DNA of 36,088 nt, taken from contig ONGY01000010.1 of NCBI GenBank assembly GCA_900317475.1, forward strand, positions 1-36,088, written 5' to 3'. The notes below the pieces were generated by a model that was given only the letters and a program-made list of their open reading frames with translations, was not told where the DNA came from and ran no database searches. How positions within the stretch are numbered: position 1 is the first letter of the stretch; each line of letters starts with the position of its first letter. The position numbers and the translations under genes are program-made. This document shows, in pieces, positions 17,075 to 25,949 of this stretch. The stretch comes from an uncultured Lachnospiraceae bacterium (GTDB lineage Bacteria > Bacillota > Clostridia > Lachnospirales > Lachnospiraceae).

Positions 17075-17093
17075 AAAAACGCCGCCTGCGGCG
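17075..17093 (-). terminator. Attenuator-like hairpin between ptb and buk
   Basis: On the minus strand CGCCG-CAGG-CGGCG is followed by TTTTT. It lies about 40 bp after the ptb stop and 35 bp before the buk start. It could reduce buk transcription relative to ptb. Confidence 0.5.
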
Positions 17094-17130
17094 CATTCTG
17101 CATTTTCCCTGCTCTTTCAGGCATCCCGGA

Positions 17131-18060
17131 TTACCAGGGATTGCTCTTCAGATTCTCTGCCACAACGGCAGCAACAGCAATGCTGTTGACCTTGACCTCG
17201 ACCGAATCAGAGCGGCTCGTCAGGACAACCGGAGCTTTCGTGCCCATCAGGATGTTGCCGTTTTCGACATTGTCAACCATGTGAACGATCGTCTTGTAAA
17301 CGAGGTTTCCTGCATGGATATCAGGGAACAGAAGGATATCGGCATCGCCTACGATCTTGCGGTTCAGCGCGCCTTCCTTATGCTGGGCAGCCTCCGGCTC
17401 AAGTGCAAGATCCATGGAGAGCGGTCCGTCGACGATGCAGCCCTTGATGCGGCCCTCTTCGTTCCACTGCGTAAGCTGTGCTGCCTCAACCGTGACCGGC
17501 ATCTTCGGGTTGACGACTTCCACTGCTGCAAGAGGTGCAACCTTCGGCATCTTCACGCCGCATGCATTTGCAACCTTGACTGTATAATTGATGATCTGTT
17601 CCTTGTCCTCCAGCGTCGGATACGGAAGGAATGCGACATCTGTGAGGAACAGAAGTCTCTTGTACTTCGGAATTTCAAAAATGCAGACATGGGAAAGAGT
17701 CTTGCCCGTGCGCAGACCGACTTCCTTGTTCAGTACGCTCTTGAGGAATGACTTCGTGGGAAGTTCACCCTTCATCAGCATATCGGCTTCTCCGTCATGA
17801 ACTGCTTTGACTGCCTTGAGTGCTGCCTCATCATCATTCTTCTCGTCGCAGATTTTCATTCCGTCGAGGCTGATTCCATTCTCGTCCGCGATTGCGCGGA
17901 TCTTGTCCTCATCTCCATAAAGAATCGGAGACGCAACGCCGCGGTCCAGTGCCACGCGGCAGGCTTCCAGAACGTTCTTGTCCTGTGCGACGCAGACCGA
18001 GAGCTTCTTGACCGGAAGCGCCTTTACCTGAGCAATGATGTCTTCAAAAGATGCACTCAT
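17131..18060 (-). CDS. ptb: Phosphate butyryltransferase
   Basis: Converts butyryl-CoA and phosphate to butyryl phosphate and CoA; cytosolic. It has 309 residues, typical of Ptb (about 300). The start is MSASFEDIIAQV, with AGGAGG 8 bases upstream; the frame extends ten codons further without support. The family motifs GEADMLMKGELPTKSFLKSVL, LSHVCIFEIPKYKRLLFLTD and DGPLSMDLALEPEAA are present, as is the C-terminal PVVLTSRSDS. It is followed by buk, giving the Ptb-Buk route to butyrate in contrast to the CoA-transferase route common in many gut Lachnospiraceae. Acyl-chain specificity could extend to other short acyl-CoAs. Confidence 0.95.
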   Translation of the reverse strand: MSASFEDIIAQVKALPVKKLSVCVAQDKNVLEACRVALDRGVASPILYGDEDKIRAIADENGISLDGMKICDEKNDDEAALKAVKAVHDGEADMLMKGELPTKSFLKSVLNKEVGLRTGKTLSHVCIFEIPKYKRLLFLTDVAFLPYPTLEDKEQIINYTVKVANACGVKMPKVAPLAAVEVVNPKMPVTVEAAQLTQWNEEGRIKGCIVDGPLSMDLALEPEAAQHKEGALNRKIVGDADILLFPDIHAGNLVYKTIVHMVDNVENGNILMGTKAPVVLTSRSDSVEVKVNSIAVAAVVAENLKSNPW

Positions 18061-18147
18061 TTCTATCCTCCTGAAAAACTTCACATGCATATGTGTTCCT
18101 AAGAGAGGCGGCAGGGCCGCCTTTCCCGATTGTCCATAACCTCAAGA

Positions 18148-18177
18148 ATAATAGCATACCGCCGCGCTTTTTGACAA
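18148..18177 (-). promoter_or_regulatory. Promoter of ptb-buk
   Basis: Minus strand: TTGTCA (18177-18172), 18-bp spacer, extended -10 TGCTATTAT (hexamer TATTAT at 18153-18148). The leader to the ptb start is about 80 bases and contains a hairpin AGGCGGC/GCCGCCT (18106-18122) and a palindrome CACAT-ATGC-ATGTG near 18083-18096. Confidence 0.7.
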
Positions 18178-18193
18178 CTTTCTGACAAACAGG

Positions 18194-18229
18194 GCGGGCA
18201 GGAGAACCCATACCGCCTCTCCTGCCCGC
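18194..18229 (-). terminator. Terminator-like hairpin downstream of the adhesin gene
   Basis: Perfect 12-bp stem GCGGGCAGGAGA / TCTCCTGCCCGC with a 12-base loop, followed on the minus strand by CCTGTTTGT. The T-tract is weak, but the stem is strong and lies just before the ptb promoter. Confidence 0.55.
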
Positions 18230-18263
18230 ATTCATGAAATCTGTTCCGTTTTTCCGGGATAGA

Positions 18264-18290
18264 TCCGGGATACATCAATCGTATCCCGGA
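18264..18290 (-). other. Second stem-loop at the adhesin 3' end
   Basis: Perfect 10-bp stem TCCGGGATAC / GTATCCCGGA with a 7-base loop, starting one base after the stop codon (minus strand). No T-tract follows. It may protect the 3' end of the long mRNA together with the 12-bp hairpin downstream. Confidence 0.5.
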
Positions 18291-18291
18291 A

Positions 18292-21200
18292 TCATCTTCC
18301 TTTTCTTCTCCTTTTCACGGTCACAATAAGGAGCGCTGCAGACCCTGCTGCCGCAAGGAGCGACAGAATCATGACAGCAAAGTGTTCATCTCCTGTTTCC
18401 GGTGTATATGAAAGGTCTTCGTCCGCTGCTGCATCCTCTTCATCATAAAAATCAAGATCCGCCGACTCTGGAGCCTTCGCTGTCAGATAGACCGTTACTG
18501 TATTGGTTTCTGCCGTAAACTCATCGCAGGAAACCTCCGCCTTGTTTTCGATCTTCGATGTCAGCGGTGTCTTCAGGACATGAACATGCACGGTGAATTT
18601 TTTCTCTTTTCCTCCCTGCACCTCTGCTTCCCACTTCACGGTTCTGCCGTCGATCACGCCCCCGTTATCCGCGTTTTCCGCTGCAAGGCTGCCGTCCAGA
18701 ACGTCGGTTACTGTAAAGGTCTTGGTCACCGATGCCGGATTCTTTACCGTGATGACATAGGACAGCGCGGTCTCATCCCCTTTCACAAACGTTTTTCCGT
18801 CCGCATCGCTTCCATCCGCCGTGACTGCCTTCATCGGATCTTCCATCGTCCAGTTTTCGACGAGATTCGTCCGGATAGAGCTTCCATCCACGGTCACCTT
18901 TGCATCGTTCGGGATGTACGCACCCTTCTTTGCGGTCCGGACGGTGAAGGCAAAGCACCAGGTCTCACCGGATCCGATGTCCGCTGTCCAGACCAACGTC
19001 TTCGATGAGGACCGCTCCGCCTTATTGATGTCGGTGCCCTGCTGCCGGTGCGTTCCGGACGTACACTCTCCTCTGCTCATCGACACGAAGACCGTATTGT
19101 CCGGAATTGCGTCCTCTACCGTGAACCGTTTCGTGTCGGGCGCCGGGTTCTTCACAAAAATCTCGTAGATTAACTCCTCGCCCTTCCCGACCAGAAACTG
19201 ATTGATATCCTCTCCGTCCCCGTTCAGCACTGTCTTGACCGGCGTTTCATCAATTTCTGTCTTCGTCTCCCCGGTCGGCAGCACAAGACTGTCCACCCGA
19301 ACCTGCGCCCTGTTTTCCGCGGACGCGCATTTGCTGCCGCAGGATACAAGAAGCTCTGCGCGGACGGTCTTCTCTTCTCCGCCGTTAAGACTGCACTCCC
19401 AGATGATGGTTCCGCTCTCCTCGTCAAAACGCCCTCCGTCACCTGCAGACAGGAAGGACAGATTCCGGCTGAGCCTGTCCGTGACCGTGAATTTCTTCTC
19501 TCTGTCCGATGTGTTTTTAAAAGTAATTTCATAGAGGAGTTTGTCCCTGTTCTCGCCAAAGAGCAGTCTTCCGTCCGCATCCTCGCCGTCAAGGAATACT
19601 CTTTTCACCGGCGATACCGGCGTCCAGTTTTCGACCTCGTTTGTCTCTCCCCGGAGCGGATGATCTTCCCCTTCCTTCTCTCCTGTCAGAGGATCCGTCG
19701 GACAGTTGCCGGTGAGCTCTACACTTGCCTTGTTTGTAAAATGCAGGTTTTCTTTCGGTGCGCTGAACGAATATGACGCCCTTGTCTTTTCTCCGGGAAC
19801 TGCCCGCAAGGCAAAGGTGACTGTCCCATCCACAAAAGACCAGGTGCCCGGCTCCTGCGCCGTTTTCCCGCCAGCCGCCTGTTTTCCCGTCTCCGGCCGG
19901 ATGTCTGTTATTTCCTCCGGGACCTTATCCGTGATGATGCAAAGCTTCTCCTGATCGGTCTGATTATCGATGGTGATTGTATAGCGATAGGTCTCTCCGA
20001 CCTCGAGAAACTGAAGATTTACATCCTTTCCGTCCAGCGTCTCGACGCTCTTTCTGGGGTCCTCCGGGACTTCATTGATGACCTTGTTGCTGTGAATCTC
20101 TGTGGGGCCCTCCCCGCCCGTTTCTTCGTCACTGATGGTCAGAATTCCGAAATTCACGAGGGCTTTTCCTTTTTTCTGCGCTTTTACGGTAAAGGTGAAT
20201 TCCTTTGTCTCGCCGGGCTCAAAATCTGCTGTCCAGGAAAGCTCCCTGTCACTCCCGCCGGTCATACCGCGGACAAGCACGGTCCCATCCGGCACTGTAT
20301 CGCAGATGGTCCAGCGGTGTTTCCCGGTGCGCTCCGGATCCTTCGATGCAGAATCGGAATTGGTTACGAAAAGATGATAGACAAGATTCGTCCCCTGCAT
20401 TACAAGGAGGCTGTTTACATTGTTTCCATTTTCATCCGTCACCTTCTTGACGATGGAAGGGACGTAATTGTGCACGAGATTCGTATTCTTTGACGAGCTC
20501 TCCTTCCTGTCATCCTCTGTGTCCGGTGTGATCACGGCCGCCGCGCGGTTGTCGATGTCCGGAACCGATCCCGTATCCGGCACCTTAACGCGGAAAGTAA
20601 CTTCCTTTGTCTCCTGCGGTGCGACCGAAAGGCCATTCCACACAATGAGCCCCGCACTCTCGAGCAGGGTACCTCCCTGCTGCGCATCGAGAAATTCCAC
20701 GTTTGCCGGGAGCGGATCCGAGATGTCGAGGATTCCTTTAAGTTTTTCAGAGTGATTTGTGACTTTGATATGGTAGACGAGAATATCCTCATTCCGGACT
20801 GCCAGCGTATCGAGACTGCGGTCTCCCCCGCTGTAGGTCACCGTTTTGACGGCGGACCAGTCCTCCTCCTCAAAGAACGGATATACGTCCGTGAAGACCT
20901 CGTTTGTCTGCATGGGAATTACAGCTTTTTCAGGATCCAGGGTGTAGAAGTATTCTTTTTCCCTGCCGTTTTCATCCGTGACTGTCTTTTTCCCGTCCGC
21001 ATGCCCGCTGTCCGTGACGAAAATCATGTTTCCGTCCCCGTCTGTCACTGCGGCGCCGGAAGGGGCTGTCACGCAGTTGTTTTCGTCATCCTTATATGCG
21101 ACGGCAGTCTGTGCTGCGTTGACGAATGTCGTCTTCGCAGTGATTTCCTCCTTCTGCGTGACATCAAAGTGAAATGTGTAGGTTTTTCCGTAGAATGCGG

Positions 21201-24200
21201 CATCAGCGAGATCTCCCGTGTATACCGCCGTTACAGAATATGGGGACTTTGCATCGTACGGCTCCGCGGTTTCTCCTTCTGCAGCGGTGTCTGCCGGATT
21301 CGGCGCAGTGCCCTCACCCCTGCGGACGGCGATACGAAAACTGTCTGTCACATCGGCACCGTCCGCAAGGACGGTCACTTTGTCGATGCGGATTCCGGCC
21401 GGGAATGTGTCCGCAAAGCCGAAGAAGCGGAAATAGTCCTGCCTTCGCTCCGCCGGGACGGTCAAATTCACGTCGTAGGTGTAAGAGTCTCCTTTCCGGA
21501 TCTCATTGTGAATTCCCTCCTTGATTGTCTTCCCGCCTCCGACCTGTTTTGCCGGAAGCTCAATTTCCGGCGGCAGGCTTCTGGGGTTCTCGAAGACCGC
21601 TCCCTTTGCGGAGGAATACCAGGGCGTACAGGTGAATTTTCCATCGTCCGCCGTGTACCAGACCGTAACCGTTTCCACATGCGTGTCCGGGTTGTAATTA
21701 TCATCCGGATTGTCCACTTCGCGGATCAGATAGTTATGGCATCCCTGAAAGAGCTGCGCAGAGTCATCCCCGTCGAAGGTAAGCTCTTTGAATACGACAT
21801 GCCCTTTTTCATCCGCTGCTGCGGTATCAACAACCTTCCCCGTCTCTTCATCGATCAGCTCGAAATGAAAAAGATCTTTCTTCATCCGGTAGCCGGAGGG
21901 TGAAATGACCTTGTACGCCTCGATCACGCACGTTCCCTTCATCGGCGTATCCGCAAACTCCAGCTCCGTATACTGATTCTCTTTGATTTCAAAGGAAATC
22001 GTCTCCTCTGAGAGCTCATATCCATAGGGAGCCCTGATCTCTCTTGCGGTATAGGACCCGACTTCCAGTTTCTTAAGCGATGTCACAGCCTTTCCGTCGG
22101 CCCCGGTCGTGAGCTCCGCAGCCTTTTCGCCCGCGCTGTTGTAGACGGCTATAACGGCCCCGGAAAGAAGAGAGCCGGAAGAGGCACTTGTCTTCGTGAC
22201 CGAAAGTCCTCCCGTCCTGCGGGGCCTTATTTCTTTATTGGAAAACCGGATAAGACTCGTCCCGGAGCCGTTCTTCCTGCCGCTCTCCGTGACCTTTCCC
22301 GGCTTTACGGAAAACTCATAATAATCGCTGCTTTTCTCGTATCCGTCTGGAGCCTTCGTCTCCCGGACAATATAGTTCCCGGGCGCGAGCCCTTCGTGTT
22401 CATCGCACCGGCAGTAATTCGCCCGGCCGTACGCATCGGAACACACCTCAGCGACTTTTGTGCCGTCCTCGCCGGTAATCGTAAAAACTGCATCCTCCAG
22501 AGGGTTTCCGTCTTCATCCGTTTTTACGATGGACACGCCTCCGTAGACCTGTGTTCCCACGCCTTCGATGGAGAGCTGCTGCTGTCCTCCCTCATGGGCA
22601 GAAATGTATACGTACAGAATAATATTTTCACGGCCTTCGATATTCGCGAAGCGCTGCGAAATGAGATCATAATAGGCACCGTCCAGTTTTGTATTCCCAT
22701 AGAGCGGTGTGCCGTCCGTCGGCGTCCATCCGTCACTGCATCCCCAGACAGCTCTCTGGGTAACATCGAGGAACTGGCTGTCTGAAAGACCCCATTTCTT
22801 CTGAATGCCGGCTGCATCATTCGGAAAGCCGTAATACGCCAGGGCGATGAGCGTCTGCCGCATATCATCTCCCAATACTGCCTTGTAGTTCTGATTCCCG
22901 AGAATGTCGAGAATCTGCTGATTCGTCGATGCCTCATACCGGTCATAATAACCGTTGTTTGGTCCCCGGTGCTGTGCCCAGCAATAGGAGACAAACGGGT
23001 CATCCGGATGGTCGATTTCAAACATATTTCCGGTCGTTTTGGCGGACCCGGTATTGAAATAGCGGTGCACGGTCCCAAGGCCTTTGATGTACGTGCCCGC
23101 CATCGACTGCGGCGAGGCATTGAAGATCCGCTCGAAGCCATAGACATATCCGTTACTGACGCCGCCGGTCGCTGTGTAATTCTCACTTTCGCCGTCCTTA
23201 TGCCATTGTGTCCCGCCAAGGCCGCTCTCATCAAAAAAGCGGAACGAGGGCGGGAGCGTGAGGCTCTCGAGCGCACTGCAGCCGGATAAGAAATTCCTGC
23301 CGGCGCTCATCTTCGAGCAATTGATGCTCCCGAGATCGATCGCCGTCAGGGAAGAGAATCCGCTGAACATGCCGGATACGTCCGGGTTCAGAAATACCGT
23401 TCCGCCGGCCGGATTGTTAAGATGCAGAACCCCGTCCTCCGTATACCAGGCATAGATGTGGTCAAGATGCTGTCCTTCCTCATAGCCGCAGACAAGATCA
23501 TGCCTCGTTTCGGTGACGGTTCTGCCGGTCGTATGCGGAACCGGCGGGTGCATATTGTTGAGACAGTCACTTTCCGACTGACCCGGATTTCTCGCATATT
23601 CAAAGGCACGGCCGCATTTGCTGCACCATTTGGCCCAGGTTGAAGCGTCATGGGAGACATGCCAGGAACCGCCGTCCGGATAGTCCGGATTGTAGCAGAG
23701 CTCAGCAGTTTCGACGCTGGATGTGTTGTAACAGCCGCCTCCCGATTCTTTACTGCCGGAATGATGATGGCGGTATCCGACGTCCACCGTCTTTGCGTCG
23801 CCCGGAACAGAACTTTCCCACTCAACGGAGGTAATTTCCGTGAGCGGGGCAATCCCCGCGATATCGGAATGGAATTCAGAACCTGTCTCGAATGCAGTCC
23901 CGCCGATCCCGGGAGCCCTGCGGGCGCGGGAAGCTTTCCGGATATTTTCCTCATCCGCTTCTTCCTTTTCCCTCTCCGCCTTTTCCTCTGCTTCACGGAT
24001 GATCTTCTCTTCTTCCTCCCGCTGTTCCTTCTCCTGCTGCCGGATTGCCTTTTCCTGCTCTGCCGTAAGACCGCCGTTCGGGGAAGAGGATGATGCAGAG
24101 GATGATTCAGCCGGGGAAGATTCCGCCTCCTTGGAAGATTCACCGGCACTCTCACCGGTGAGGTCCCCGATATTCACGCCGGTCATTCCGGATGCATCCG

Positions 24201-24693
24201 AATGGCCCGCGGACCCTTCGCTTCTTACTCCGGCATTGCCTGTCTCTCCTTCTCCCGCTGTATCCGATGATGCGGGGTCATCCCCGCCGAGAGCCTCCGG
24301 ATTTTCTGCGGACGCTGCGGAATCAGCAAGGCCCGCTGAATCAGACGGTACCGACGATGGAGACATCTCTTCGCTCCCAGATGGTTTCTGAACATCCGGA
24401 CCGGGCAACCCGATCCCCGCATTCTCCGTCGTAGTCGATGTGCTGCCGATCTCCTGGTCTGACAGGGAAAGTACAGGGTCCCCGGAAACCGGCCTCTGCG
24501 TAATGACTTCCGTAAGCCCTTCTTCCGTGCTGTCTTTTTCTGCCGTGACTGCTGTTTTCTCCCCGCCGCCTGTTCCTGCGGCCGAAGCATACACTGCCCC
24601 TGCCTGTCCGAATAAAGAGAAAGCAAGGATTCCCGCAAGAACCCGCCCGGCAGCACTCCTGCTGCCTTTTATCCATTTCTTATGTCTTCGCAT
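18292..24693 (-). CDS. Giant wall-anchored adhesin: thioester, Cna-B and DUF11-like repeats, LPxTG-like anchor
   Basis: Surface protein of 2133 residues from the chosen start; positions here count from the upstream in-frame GTG at 24765 (2157 residues). A signal peptide spans 25-62 (RRHKKWIKG, then a hydrophobic core, VYASA). A Ser/Gly/Glu-rich stretch is at 100-230 and a charged coiled-coil-like helix at 233-280. A Cys/His-rich module is at 330-436 and a DUF285-like segment (DVSGMF, FLSGCSALESLTLP) at 460-510. The thioester (TQXA) domain at about 550-735 has Cys595 and Gln670 (TQRAVW). Two Cna-B domains (Lys748/Glu802 and Lys858/Glu909) and a pilin-type isopeptide domain to about 1062 follow. 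Six DUF11-like repeats run from 1302 to 2095. TPETG, a hydrophobic helix and KRRRKGR form the anchor. The thioester likely bonds covalently to a host target. No sortase gene is in the window. Confidence 0.9.
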   Translation of the reverse strand: MRRHKKWIKGSRSAAGRVLAGILAFSLFGQAGAVYASAAGTGGGEKTAVTAEKDSTEEGLTEVITQRPVSGDPVLSLSDQEIGSTSTTTENAGIGLPGPDVQKPSGSEEMSPSSVPSDSAGLADSAASAENPEALGGDDPASSDTAGEGETGNAGVRSEGSAGHSDASGMTGVNIGDLTGESAGESSKEAESSPAESSSASSSSPNGGLTAEQEKAIRQQEKEQREEEEKIIREAEEKAEREKEEADEENIRKASRARRAPGIGGTAFETGSEFHSDIAGIAPLTEITSVEWESSVPGDAKTVDVGYRHHHSGSKESGGGCYNTSSVETAELCYNPDYPDGGSWHVSHDASTWAKWCSKCGRAFEYARNPGQSESDCLNNMHPPVPHTTGRTVTETRHDLVCGYEEGQHLDHIYAWYTEDGVLHLNNPAGGTVFLNPDVSGMFSGFSSLTAIDLGSINCSKMSAGRNFLSGCSALESLTLPPSFRFFDESGLGGTQWHKDGESENYTATGGVSNGYVYGFERIFNASPQSMAGTYIKGLGTVHRYFNTGSAKTTGNMFEIDHPDDPFVSYCWAQHRGPNNGYYDRYEASTNQQILDILGNQNYKAVLGDDMRQTLIALAYYGFPNDAAGIQKKWGLSDSQFLDVTQRAVWGCSDGWTPTDGTPLYGNTKLDGAYYDLISQRFANIEGRENIILYVYISAHEGGQQQLSIEGVGTQVYGGVSIVKTDEDGNPLEDAVFTITGEDGTKVAEVCSDAYGRANYCRCDEHEGLAPGNYIVRETKAPDGYEKSSDYYEFSVKPGKVTESGRKNGSGTSLIRFSNKEIRPRRTGGLSVTKTSASSGSLLSGAVIAVYNSAGEKAAELTTGADGKAVTSLKKLEVGSYTAREIRAPYGYELSEETISFEIKENQYTELEFADTPMKGTCVIEAYKVISPSGYRMKKDLFHFELIDEETGKVVDTAAADEKGHVVFKELTFDGDDSAQLFQGCHNYLIREVDNPDDNYNPDTHVETVTVWYTADDGKFTCTPWYSSAKGAVFENPRSLPPEIELPAKQVGGGKTIKEGIHNEIRKGDSYTYDVNLTVPAERRQDYFRFFGFADTFPAGIRIDKVTVLADGADVTDSFRIAVRRGEGTAPNPADTAAEGETAEPYDAKSPYSVTAVYTGDLADAAFYGKTYTFHFDVTQKEEITAKTTFVNAAQTAVAYKDDENNCVTAPSGAAVTDGDGNMIFVTDSGHADGKKTVTDENGREKEYFYTLDPEKAVIPMQTNEVFTDVYPFFEEEDWSAVKTVTYSGGDRSLDTLAVRNEDILVYHIKVTNHSEKLKGILDISDPLPANVEFLDAQQGGTLLESAGLIVWNGLSVAPQETKEVTFRVKVPDTGSVPDIDNRAAAVITPDTEDDRKESSSKNTNLVHNYVPSIVKKVTDENGNNVNSLLVMQGTNLVYHLFVTNSDSASKDPERTGKHRWTICDTVPDGTVLVRGMTGGSDRELSWTADFEPGETKEFTFTVKAQKKGKALVNFGILTISDEETGGEGPTEIHSNKVINEVPEDPRKSVETLDGKDVNLQFLEVGETYRYTITIDNQTDQEKLCIITDKVPEEITDIRPETGKQAAGGKTAQEPGTWSFVDGTVTFALRAVPGEKTRASYSFSAPKENLHFTNKASVELTGNCPTDPLTGEKEGEDHPLRGETNEVENWTPVSPVKRVFLDGEDADGRLLFGENRDKLLYEITFKNTSDREKKFTVTDRLSRNLSFLSAGDGGRFDEESGTIIWECSLNGGEEKTVRAELLVSCGSKCASAENRAQVRVDSLVLPTGETKTEIDETPVKTVLNGDGEDINQFLVGKGEELIYEIFVKNPAPDTKRFTVEDAIPDNTVFVSMSRGECTSGTHRQQGTDINKAERSSSKTLVWTADIGSGETWCFAFTVRTAKKGAYIPNDAKVTVDGSSIRTNLVENWTMEDPMKAVTADGSDADGKTFVKGDETALSYVITVKNPASVTKTFTVTDVLDGSLAAENADNGGVIDGRTVKWEAEVQGGKEKKFTVHVHVLKTPLTSKIENKAEVSCDEFTAETNTVTVYLTAKAPESADLDFYDEEDAAADEDLSYTPETGDEHFAVMILSLLAAAGSAALLIVTVKRRRKGR

Positions 24694-24774
24694 AATACCC
24701 CCAAAGTGATTCCGATAATCTTCCATGTTTTCCAAATGATTGACTGTGTTTTCTTTTGTAATCACCTCCGGATG

Positions 24775-24790
24775 TCTGACCGATGTCAGA
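24775..24790 (-). other. Hairpin and strong unused ribosome binding site in the adhesin leader
   Basis: TCTGAC-ATCG-GTCAGA forms a 6-bp stem. A few bases downstream on the minus strand is GGAGGTGAT (24769-24761), a full match to the 16S 3' end, but no ATG, GTG or TTG lies at normal spacing after it. The next in-frame ATG codons are about 35 and 68 bases away. Confidence 0.5.
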
Positions 24791-24975
24791 AAATAAAGAA
24801 GGAAGAGCCTTTAAAAAGGAACAGGATACAGAACGGCCGGTGCTGCCATTTTCCGGAAAAGAATCCCGGAGCGGTATTTCCGGGCCAAAATAAAAAAGGA
24901 GTTTTTCCCGGGACGGGAAGAACGGAAAAAGAGATGAACTCCGCACGCAGAAAGAAGCTCTGCGTAGATGAGGCG

Positions 24976-25004
24976 ATTATACCTGCGGAAAATTTCAATC
25001 ACAA
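24976..25004 (-). promoter_or_regulatory. Promoter of the adhesin gene
   Basis: Minus strand: TTGTGA (25004-24999), 17-bp spacer, TATAAT (24981-24976). The inferred transcript has a leader of about 275 bases before the ATG at 24693, unusually long. No gene was recognised in the 427 bp between the adhesin start and the next gene (24694-25120). Confidence 0.7.
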
Positions 25005-25053
25005 TATAGAAAAACTGCCAAAGTTTTGGCGGAGTTTCACGAAAAAAGGCAGG

Positions 25054-25090
25054 AAAAAAGCGGGTTCCCGCAGGAACCCGCTGTCTTTTT
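25054..25090 (-). terminator. Strong bidirectional-looking terminator
   Basis: Perfect 10-bp stem AGCGGGTTCC / GGAACCCGCT with a 4-base loop. On the minus strand TTTTTT follows directly; on the plus strand GTCTTTTT follows. It ends transcription of the phosphoribosyltransferase gene, about 38 bp after its stop. Confidence 0.88.
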
Positions 25091-25120
25091 AACTTTGGAA
25101 ATATTGACGAAAAACGCTGT

Positions 25121-25762
25121 TCAGTTCACTCTCGAGAATCCGAAGCCGTTGCAGATGGCATCCACCGGAACGCCCTTTTTGCACAGATCGCACTTGTCCG
25201 GCGCATAGTTCTTGTAATCCGGAAGGTCTGCCGGAGAGAACAGGGAATGAATCGGAATGTCTCCGATTCTCGTTGCCGCCGAGAAAATTGCGGAAACAGC
25301 CACAACATGCCCGCCGTAATAATTAATGCTCTCCGCCGCGCGCGTGACGGTCCGTCCGGTCGTCGTGGACGCGAGGAGAATGAGAACATGTTTCTCATGC
25401 ACCATCATCTGCATGTTCTCGCGGAAAATCATCTGTCCCGAGAGGTCGTACTCCGGAGAGACGACGTAGATGGTCTTGTGCTGGTTGATTGTGACAAAGC
25501 CTGCCTTGGTGAGCTCATCCGCGAGGAATGCGCCGATCACCTCGGTCCCATCCATGCAGACGATGGAATCGATGATTGTATTCGAAATGTACTCTTTCGC
25601 AAGCGCCTTCGCCGCGTTCTGCGCCTCAGACAGACGGGACTTCATGGTAGTCATATCAATATAATAGTTAATGTGCGAGTTCGGCGTCACGAAATGTCCC
25701 GGAATGACCTTCATGAATACTTCCGGTGCTTCCTTGCATGTAACCTTGTAATACCCCTGCAT
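25121..25762 (-). CDS. Phosphoribosyltransferase-fold protein (orotate PRTase-like)
   Basis: 213-residue protein with a type I phosphoribosyltransferase pattern: VCMDGTEVIGAFLADEL early and a PRPP-loop equivalent VLILLASTTTGRT at 126-138. The usual acidic pair before TTG (DD or ED) is replaced by AS, so catalysis is doubtful and a regulatory or binding role is possible. A CDLC motif (Cys191, Cys194) lies near the C-terminus. The start is MQGYYKV, because GGAGG lies 9 bases upstream; the ATG five codons earlier has no ribosome binding site. It has its own terminator and a probable promoter, so it is a single-gene unit. Orotate phosphoribosyltransferase cannot be excluded. Confidence 0.72.
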   Translation of the reverse strand: MQGYYKVTCKEAPEVFMKVIPGHFVTPNSHINYYIDMTTMKSRLSEAQNAAKALAKEYISNTIIDSIVCMDGTEVIGAFLADELTKAGFVTINQHKTIYVVSPEYDLSGQMIFRENMQMMVHEKHVLILLASTTTGRTVTRAAESINYYGGHVVAVSAIFSAATRIGDIPIHSLFSPADLPDYKNYAPDKCDLCKKGVPVDAICNGFGFSRVN

Positions 25763-25891
25763 ACCTTCTGCCTCCATTCATGAATAGTTTTAACGCATTA
25801 CTTCTCCCCAGGAAGAAATAAGCCCTGCATCCGGCCTCGGACTGCTGTTTTCCGGTTTCGGAAATACAGCTGTTCCTTTGTCAGATAATTT

Positions 25892-25900
25892 ATTCTACCA
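25892..25900 (-). promoter_or_regulatory. Extended -10 promoter candidate for the phosphoribosyltransferase gene
   Basis: TGGTAGAAT on the minus strand (hexamer TAGAAT at 25897-25892), just downstream of the rpiB-unit terminator. No good -35 is visible. The rest of the 310-bp gap (25763-26072) holds that terminator and a GC-rich CGGCGG/CCGCCG stem near 26023-26062, and no gene. Confidence 0.4.
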
Positions 25901-25911
25901 TAAATCTATAC

Positions 25912-25949
25912 AAAAAATGTCCTGAAAGCAACAGCTTTCAAGACATTTT
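25912..25949 (-). terminator. Terminator of the manC-SDR-rpiB unit
   Basis: On the minus strand AAAATGTCTTGAAAGC pairs with GCTTTCAGGACATTTT over 16 bp with one G-U, loop TGTT, then TTG after the T-run. It lies about 125 bp after the isomerase stop. Confidence 0.87.

Noticed and set aside
24682..25092. Plus-strand open frame of 136 codons across the adhesin leader
   Set aside because: It runs antisense through the adhesin promoter and signal-peptide region, has no ribosome binding site, and its composition is basic and irregular. It ends in a terminator stem.
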